The translations under genes and the position numbers were made by a program. A stretch of 64,000 nucleotides of DNA from Desulfohalovibrio reitneri (GTDB lineage: Bacteria; Desulfobacterota; Desulfovibrionia; Desulfovibrionales; Desulfovibrionaceae): the NCBI RefSeq assembly GCF_000711295.1, contig NZ_JOMJ01000004.1, positions 372,001-436,000 on the forward strand, given 5' to 3'. Shown piece after piece: positions 59,108 through 64,000 of this stretch. The stretch's first letter is position 1. The number at the start of each line of letters is the position of its first letter. Under the pieces are notes generated by a model, which saw only the letters and a program-made list of their open reading frames with translations, was not told where the DNA came from and did no database searches.

Positions 59108-59890
59108 ATGATGCGCTCACTGTGGACCGCGGCCACCGGCATGGTGGCCCAGCAGACCCACATCGACACCCTGTCCAACAACCTGGCCAACGTGAACACA
59201 ACGGCCTTCAAGAAGAGCCGGGCCGAGTTCGAGGACCTCATGTACCAGACCCTGCAGATCGCGGGCACCCTCAACGAGGGAGGCAACCGCGTGCCCACGG
59301 GCATGCAGGTGGGCATGGGCGTGCGTCCGGTGACGGTGCACAAGTACTTCAGCCAAGGCGACTTCCAGAACACCGGCAACCCGCTGGACATGGCCATCGA
59401 GGGTGACGGTTTCTTCCTGGTGGATTACAACGGCCAGGACGCCTACACCCGCGCCGGCTCCTTCAAGCTGAACAACGAGGGCACCCTGGTCACGGCCAAC
59501 GGCTACCCCCTGCAGCCGGAGTTCACCGTGCCCGAGGAGGCGGTCAACGTGGTGGTCACGCCCAACGGCCGCATCTCCGCCCTGGACGCCCAGGGACAGG
59601 AACTGGCCGGTGCCGACCTGGAGCTGTACACCTTCGTCAACCCCTCGGGCCTCAACTCCGTGGGCCGCAACCTCTACTTCGAGACCCAGGCCTCCGGCCC
59701 GGCCACGGCCGGCACGCCGGGCGAGGACCAGTACGGCACCCTGGCCCAGGGCTTCCTGGAAGGCTCCAACGTGGAGCTGGTGGACGAGATGGTCAGCCTC
59801 ATCGTTGGCCAGCGCGCCTTCGAGATCAACTCCAAGGCCATCACCACCTCCGACTCCATGCTGCAAACCGCCATCCAGGTGAAGCGCTAG
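59108..59890 (+). CDS. flgG: Flagellar distal rod protein FlgG
   Basis: A 260-aa distal-rod protein. Landmarks: MMRSLWTAATGMVAQQTHID, NNLANVNTTAFKK, GNPLDMAIEGDGFF and the C-terminal GFLEGSNVELVDEMVSLI with the ending AITTSDSMLQTAIQVKR. It lies 14 bp after flgF with GGAGGA before the ATG. Length is typical. Confidence 0.95.
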   Translation: MMRSLWTAATGMVAQQTHIDTLSNNLANVNTTAFKKSRAEFEDLMYQTLQIAGTLNEGGNRVPTGMQVGMGVRPVTVHKYFSQGDFQNTGNPLDMAIEGDGFFLVDYNGQDAYTRAGSFKLNNEGTLVTANGYPLQPEFTVPEEAVNVVVTPNGRISALDAQGQELAGADLELYTFVNPSGLNSVGRNLYFETQASGPATAGTPGEDQYGTLAQGFLEGSNVELVDEMVSLIVGQRAFEINSKAITTSDSMLQTAIQVKR

Positions 59891-59900
59891 CGGAGGAGGC

Positions 59901-60887
59901 ATGAAGCGGTTCCCGGCTTCCCTTTTCCTTCTTCCGTTAGCCCTGGCGCTGGCCGTCGCCGCCTGGGGGGGCATGGCTTCCGCCGCCACCAGCGGCCGCG
60001 AGTGGGCCGTGGTCACCATGCGGGCCGCCTGCGTTCAGGACGGCGTGGTGGAACTGGGGGAGATCGCCGCCCCCTTCGGACCGATTCCCGACAAGACCTG
60101 GGAACGGCTGGCGGACACGCGCGTGGCCAAGGCGCCCGAGCAGGGGCGGAAGGTGGTCATCAACCCGGACCAGCTCCGCTGGCTCATGCGCCGGGCGCTG
60201 GGGGACGAGGCCTCGGTGGTCTCGGTCAAGGGCGGGCTGACCCTGCAGCGGGGTGGTTACGTGGTGCGGGAGGAAGAGCTGCGCGACGTGGTCGTCGACT
60301 TTTTGACCAAGCGCCTCTCCGGGATGGAAGGGGAGATCGAGCTGCGCAATTTGCGCCTGCCGGACGCGGTGTTTCTGCCGGGTGATTTTTCCGAGTTGAA
60401 GGTCCAGGAGCCGGACGAACTGGAGCCCGGCCGGGTGAACCTGCGCATCAAGGCGTTGACGGCCGACGGCCGCGAGCTGCGCTCCATCGTGGCCGGGGCC
60501 TTCGTGGACCGATGGATCGACGTGCCAGTGGCCGGACAGCCCCTCAACTCCGGCGACGTGCTGACCATGGACATGGTTGGCCACGACCGCAAGAACGCCG
60601 CCTATTTCAACGGCGAACCCGCCTCGATGGAGGGCCTGCCCCTGCGCGTCACCCGCTCCATCGGCCGGGGCATGGTCATCTATGAGGATGATCTGGAGGG
60701 CGTGCCCCTCATCGCCCGCGGGGAGAAGGTGAGGCTGGAGTACCGCGGCGAGAACGTGACCCTGCGAACCCGGGCCGAGGCCGAGACCGAAGGGACCTTC
60801 GGCGACATGATCATGGTACGCAACCTGCAGTCAGGCAGGAAGGTGCGGGCCCAGGTCTGGGACGACGGCACCGTGGTCGTCAAATAG
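59901..60887 (+). CDS. flgA: Flagellar P-ring assembly chaperone FlgA
   Basis: A periplasmic chaperone for FlgI. The 328-aa protein has a signal peptide (about 1-29, ending ASA), a middle part and a SAF/ChapFlgA region (about 190-328) with VPVAGQPLNSGDVLTMDM and RSIGRGMVIYEDDLEGVPLIARG, and TFGDMIMVRNLQSGRKVRAQV near the end. Longer at the N-terminus than E. coli FlgA. GGAGGAGG lies before the ATG. Confidence 0.92.
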   Translation: MKRFPASLFLLPLALALAVAAWGGMASAATSGREWAVVTMRAACVQDGVVELGEIAAPFGPIPDKTWERLADTRVAKAPEQGRKVVINPDQLRWLMRRALGDEASVVSVKGGLTLQRGGYVVREEELRDVVVDFLTKRLSGMEGEIELRNLRLPDAVFLPGDFSELKVQEPDELEPGRVNLRIKALTADGRELRSIVAGAFVDRWIDVPVAGQPLNSGDVLTMDMVGHDRKNAAYFNGEPASMEGLPLRVTRSIGRGMVIYEDDLEGVPLIARGEKVRLEYRGENVTLRTRAEAETEGTFGDMIMVRNLQSGRKVRAQVWDDGTVVVK

Positions 60888-60898
60888 GGAGAAACCCC

Positions 60899-61636
60899 AT
60901 GCATATCCTTCCCCGAACCATCCTTTCCCTGGTGCTGGCCGCCGTGGTGGCCGCCCCGGCGCTGCTGTCCGGCTGCGCCCCGGCCGACACCTCGCCGGAG
61001 CCTTCGCCGGTGCTCACCCCGCCCCCGGGCGAGCCCACCCGCCAGGATGAAAACCCCGGCTCCCTTTTCGGCACCGGCCAGGCGGAGAATCTCTTCGCCG
61101 ACAACCGGGCCAGGCGGCTGGGGGACATCGTCACCGTGAAGGTGGTGGAGACCTCCGAGGGCACCCATGAGGCCGAGACCGACGCCGACAGGGCGAGCAA
61201 CCTCAACCTCCAGGTGCAGAGCTTCTTCAACAAGGGCAACGTGCGGGCCACACCCTTCGGCATTCCCTCCTTCGGCCTCAACGGCGCTCCGGGCGACGAT
61301 CCCCTGGCCGAGGTGCAGTCCAACTCCGAGTTCTCCGCCACTGGCGAGACAACCCGCGAGAGCGAGCTAACCGCCACCCTGGGCGCGCGCGTGGTGGACG
61401 TGCTGCCCTCGGGCATGCTGCAGATCGAGGGAGCGCGGGAGATGCGCATCAACGACGAGACCCAGGTTCTCATCGTGCGCGGATTGGTGCGGCCGCAGGA
61501 CATCGCCTCGGACAACTCCATCACCTCGGACAAGATCGCCGACGCCAAGATCCAGTACTTCGGCCAGGGCGTGCTGGCGGACAAGCAGAAGCCGGGGTGG
61601 ATGATCCGCGTGCTGGACAACATCTGGCCCTTCTAG
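60899..61636 (+). CDS. flgH: Flagellar L-ring protein FlgH
   Basis: An outer-membrane lipoprotein forming the L-ring. 245 aa with lipobox LLSGC (Cys26), then a Pro-rich segment and the conserved region [30 protein letters not shown], and the C-terminal [23 protein letters not shown]. Twelve bases after flgA. Confidence 0.94.
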   Translation: MHILPRTILSLVLAAVVAAPALLSGCAPADTSPEPSPVLTPPPGEPTRQDENPGSLFGTGQAENLFADNRARRLGDIVTVKVVETSEGTHEAETDADRASNLNLQVQSFFNKGNVRATPFGIPSFGLNGAPGDDPLAEVQSNSEFSATGETTRESELTATLGARVVDVLPSGMLQIEGAREMRINDETQVLIVRGLVRPQDIASDNSITSDKIADAKIQYFGQGVLADKQKPGWMIRVLDNIWPF

Positions 61637-61655
61637 GCAACGGGACGGTGCGAAC

Positions 61656-62780
61656 ATGACAAAGGCCTTTCCCCGCAACATCGCCGCCGCGTTGGCGGCC
61701 GGACTGCTCCTGGCCGCGCTGGCCGCCTGCTTCGCTTCCGAAGCCGGGGCCGTGCGGCTCAAGGACATCGCCTCCTTCAAGGGCGTCCGTTCCAACCAGC
61801 TTGTCGGCTACGGCCTGGTGGTCGGGCTGGGCGGCACCGGCGACCGCCGGGGCTCCGACTTCACCATCCAGTCCATGGTCAATATGCTGGACAAGATGGG
61901 CGTGCGCGTGGACCAGGACCAGCTGCGCTCCCGCAACGTAGCCGCGGTCATGGTCACGGCGGACATGCCCGTCTCCGTGCGGCCGGGCAGCAAGCTCGAC
62001 GTCACCGTCTCCTCCCTGGGCGACGCCGAAAGCCTCTTCGGCGGCACCCTGCTCATGACCCCGCTCAAGGGCGTGGACGGCCAAGTATACGCCGTGGCCC
62101 AGGGCGCGCTGACGCTGGGCGGTTTTTTGGCCCAGGGCGAGGCGGCCCAGGCGCAGAAGAACTCCACCACCGTGGCCCGCATCCCCAACGGGGCCACCGT
62201 GGAGCGGGGCGTGCCTTTTGAATTCAACGACATGGACACCATGACGGTGAACCTCAACATGGCCGATTTTTCCACCACCATGCAGGTGGTGCGCTCCATC
62301 AACCGCAGCCTGGGCGGCGAGTTCGCCTCCGCGAGGGACATCTCCACCATCGACGTGGATGTTCCAGACCGCTTCAAGGGCAAGCTGGTGCCGCTCATGG
62401 CCTCCCTGGAGAACCTGCGGGTGCGTCCCGACGGCAAGGCCAAGGTGGTGGTGGACGAAAAAACCGGCACGGTTGTGCTGGGCCAGAACGTCCGCCTGGG
62501 CACCGTGGCAGTGGCCCACGGCAATCTGGAAGTGGTCATCGCCGAGAGCGCCGAGGTCTCCCAGCCGCGCGCCTTCGCCGAGGGCGAGACAGTGGCCGTG
62601 CCGGAGACCGAACTGGGCGTGGAGGAGGAGAACAACCGCCTTATCCTCATGGAGGGGGCCACCCTGCGCGAGCTGGTGGACGGCCTCAACGCCATCGGGG
62701 CCACCCCGCGCGACCTCATCTCCATCCTGCGCACCCTCAAGCAGGCCGGCGCGCTCATGGCGGAACTGGAGGTTATCTAG
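61656..62780 (+). CDS. flgI: Flagellar P-ring protein FlgI
   Basis: Periplasmic P-ring protein, 374 aa with a signal peptide (about 1-32) and the conserved [29 protein letters not shown] and [20 protein letters not shown]. The C-terminal [21 protein letters not shown]-type segment ([18 protein letters not shown]) is intact. Length is typical. Confidence 0.95.
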   Translation: MTKAFPRNIAAALAAGLLLAALAACFASEAGAVRLKDIASFKGVRSNQLVGYGLVVGLGGTGDRRGSDFTIQSMVNMLDKMGVRVDQDQLRSRNVAAVMVTADMPVSVRPGSKLDVTVSSLGDAESLFGGTLLMTPLKGVDGQVYAVAQGALTLGGFLAQGEAAQAQKNSTTVARIPNGATVERGVPFEFNDMDTMTVNLNMADFSTTMQVVRSINRSLGGEFASARDISTIDVDVPDRFKGKLVPLMASLENLRVRPDGKAKVVVDEKTGTVVLGQNVRLGTVAVAHGNLEVVIAESAEVSQPRAFAEGETVAVPETELGVEEENNRLILMEGATLRELVDGLNAIGATPRDLISILRTLKQAGALMAELEVI

Positions 62781-63500
62781 ATGCCCAGCTTCATCGGTGC
62801 GGGCCTGTCCCCCAACCTTCCCGGCGGCGAGGGCACGGACACGGAATTCGCCGTGCGCCAGGCGCGCATGACCCAGCTCAAGGACAAACTGGAGCAGGGC
62901 AAGGCGAGCAAGGCGGAGTTGCAGGAGGCCTGCAAGGACTTCGAGGCCATCTTCATCAACAAGCTGTGGAACCAGATGCGTTCCACCATCCCCAAGGAGG
63001 GGTACCTCCACTCCAAGTACGAGGACAAGTACCTCTCCATGTTCGACAACGAACTGTCCAAGAAGTTCGCCAACTCGGGCGGCATCGGCCTGGCCGACAT
63101 GCTCTACGAGCAGCTGGCCACCCGGCTCAAGCAGGAGGCCTCCCCGCAGGAGGCTGACGTGCGCTCCCTGGCCGGACCGGACCGGCTGGGCGGGCTGCCC
63201 TCCCTGGACGACGTGCCGGGCGTTCCCGGCGGCGGGGGGGAAAACCACGTCAACCCGGCGGACCTCAGCCGCGAGGAGGTGCGGCGGCGGGTGGATGAAC
63301 TGGCCGGACGGATAGCCGCCGAGGCCGGTTCGGCGGACGGCTCTGGCAAGAGCCTTGCAGATTCTCCTGAAAACACCCCGCCCGGCGGCAGAAACGACCG
63401 CCCCGGGGCCCGGCCGGAAAACTGGGCCTCGGACGGACTGGCCAGGGCATCCCAGGCCACGGACGGTGCGGGGAACGCGGATGAGGAGAAGACCACATGA
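62781..63500 (+). CDS. flgJ: FlgJ-type rod-binding protein without muramidase domain
   Basis: A 239-aa protein. The Rod-binding domain (about 45-115: KDFEAIFINKLWNQMRSTIP, GGIGLADMLYEQL) matches the N-terminal half of FlgJ. The peptidoglycan hydrolase half seen in enterobacteria is absent; instead there is a long hydrophilic, probably disordered tail (about 125-239) rich in Gly, Asp and Pro. The ATG follows the flgI stop directly, and its stop overlaps flgN by four bases. Another enzyme must open the wall for the rod. Confidence 0.88.
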   Translation: MPSFIGAGLSPNLPGGEGTDTEFAVRQARMTQLKDKLEQGKASKAELQEACKDFEAIFINKLWNQMRSTIPKEGYLHSKYEDKYLSMFDNELSKKFANSGGIGLADMLYEQLATRLKQEASPQEADVRSLAGPDRLGGLPSLDDVPGVPGGGGENHVNPADLSREEVRRRVDELAGRIAAEAGSADGSGKSLADSPENTPPGGRNDRPGARPENWASDGLARASQATDGAGNADEEKTT

Positions 63501-63970
63501 TCGAGACGGTTCAGTCCAATCTGCATCGCCAGCGTGGCGCCCTCGGCACCCTGCGGCAGCTTCTCGAGGAAGAATTTTCCTATCTCAAGGCGGGCGAGCC
63601 CGGCCGGGTGACAGGCGTGGAGATGTCCATCCAGGAGCTCATGCGCCAGATCGCGGCCGAGCGCGTGGAACTGAAAATGACCCTGCAGAAGCAGGGCATG
63701 GAGCGCCTGCTCGGCTGGATCGACACCCTTCCGGCCGAATCGGCACAGCCCCTGCGCGACCTGACGCGGGACATCGACCTCGCGGAACAGGAGTGCGCCC
63801 GCCAGGCCGACCGCAACAACAAGCTGGCCCTGGCCCTGTACGACCAGTCCAAGGAACTCATCGAGTTCCTGCACGACCAGGTCAAGCCCAAGCGGCAGGA
63901 CGTCTACGCGCGCAACGGCCGCTACGCCGGGGGCAAGTCCGGCCCCTCCCTGCTCCGCGGGAGGTACTAG
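63497..63970 (+). CDS. flgN: FlgN-family flagellar chaperone
   Basis: A 157-aa cytoplasmic helical protein of the FlgN type, which binds the hook-filament junction proteins FlgK and FlgL before export. The helical FLGN region covers about 5-140 (RQLLEEEFSYLKAGEP near the start) and the tail is basic. It overlaps flgJ (ATGA) and is directly followed by flgK, one of the cargo genes, which supports the call. Confidence 0.85.
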   Translation: MIETVQSNLHRQRGALGTLRQLLEEEFSYLKAGEPGRVTGVEMSIQELMRQIAAERVELKMTLQKQGMERLLGWIDTLPAESAQPLRDLTRDIDLAEQECARQADRNNKLALALYDQSKELIEFLHDQVKPKRQDVYARNGRYAGGKSGPSLLRGRY

Positions 63971-64000
63971 ATGCCCGGCATCAACTCCCTTCTGGATCTC
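63971..64000 (+). CDS. flgK: Hook-filament junction protein FlgK (start only)
   Basis: Only ten codons are visible (MPGINSLLDL), directly after the flgN stop. They fit the N-terminus of FlgK proteins of Desulfovibrio-like bacteria. The rest lies beyond the window. Confidence 0.7.
   Translation, partial: MPGINSLLDL

Overview
The window is a high-GC bacterial chromosome segment with no sign of phage, insertion sequences or CRISPR. I place it by inference in the Desulfovibrionales (Desulfovibrio-like, Desulfobacterota). The reasons are the split glycine decarboxylase (gcvPA/gcvPB), the selenocysteine genes selA and selB, a sigma-54-linked flagellar operon whose FlgJ has no muramidase domain, a DUF1318 lipoprotein beside a YdbH-like gene, and the order rimP-nusA-ylxR-infB-ylxP-rbfA-nrnA-truB-rpsO-pnp. 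No rRNA or species-specific marker is present, so the genus is not certain.

Layout. 1-2839 (minus): a glycine betaine type ABC transporter (ATPase with CBS domains, permease, binding protein cut by the window edge). 2932-5680 (minus): a YnbE/YdbL-like lipoprotein and a YdbH-like protein interrupted by a one-base frameshift. 5718-8157: an EamA permease, two tRNA-Arg genes and a small HU-like protein, with sparse coding between them. 8340-18174: folC-selA-M18 aminopeptidase, a convergent HDOD plus GGDEF/EAL pair, and selB. 18182-24414 (minus): an SLC12-like transporter, a YdjM-like membrane protein, tRNA-His, a YyaL/DUF255 protein and tgt. 24512-25585: an EAL protein. 25667-30284 (minus): gcvH-gcvPA-gcvPB-lpd. 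30435-32778: methyltransferase, nikR, folE2 and a small FlgC-like rod protein. 32899-39426: a GT23-type fucosyltransferase, a VWA-OmpA protein, a sensorless sigma-54 activator and a large AMIN/TPR protein. 39473-42162: arginase, a MEMO-family protein and a glycine-zipper lipoprotein. 42289-47434: a four-gene signalling operon. 47544-58012 (minus): the rpsO/pnp and nusA/infB translation-transcription block with a tRNA-Gly gene upstream. 58229-64000: a flagellar operon flgF-G-A-H-I-J-N-K (flgK cut) behind a clear sigma-54 promoter.

The least ordinary region is 42289-47434. It encodes, in overlapping or nearly abutting genes, a receiver-PP2C phosphatase, an anti-sigma-type kinase fused in one polypeptide to a STAS antagonist, an Hpt protein with a C-terminal STAS-like segment but no kinase domain, and a CheA-type kinase, with no CheW, CheB, CheR, receptor or sigma factor beside it. 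This looks like a phosphorelay feeding a partner-switching module. Other points of interest are a probable CTG-initiated ylxR gene, a terminator between tRNA-Gly and rimP that could act as an attenuator, an HU-like protein with an N-terminal cysteine cluster, a sigma-54 activator with GAFTHA in place of GAFTGA, and the frameshift in the YdbH homologue.

Antisense reading frames are very long throughout because of the high GC content, so genes were chosen by family similarity, ribosome-binding sites and operon logic. Functions rest on recognised motifs read by eye; no database search was run.
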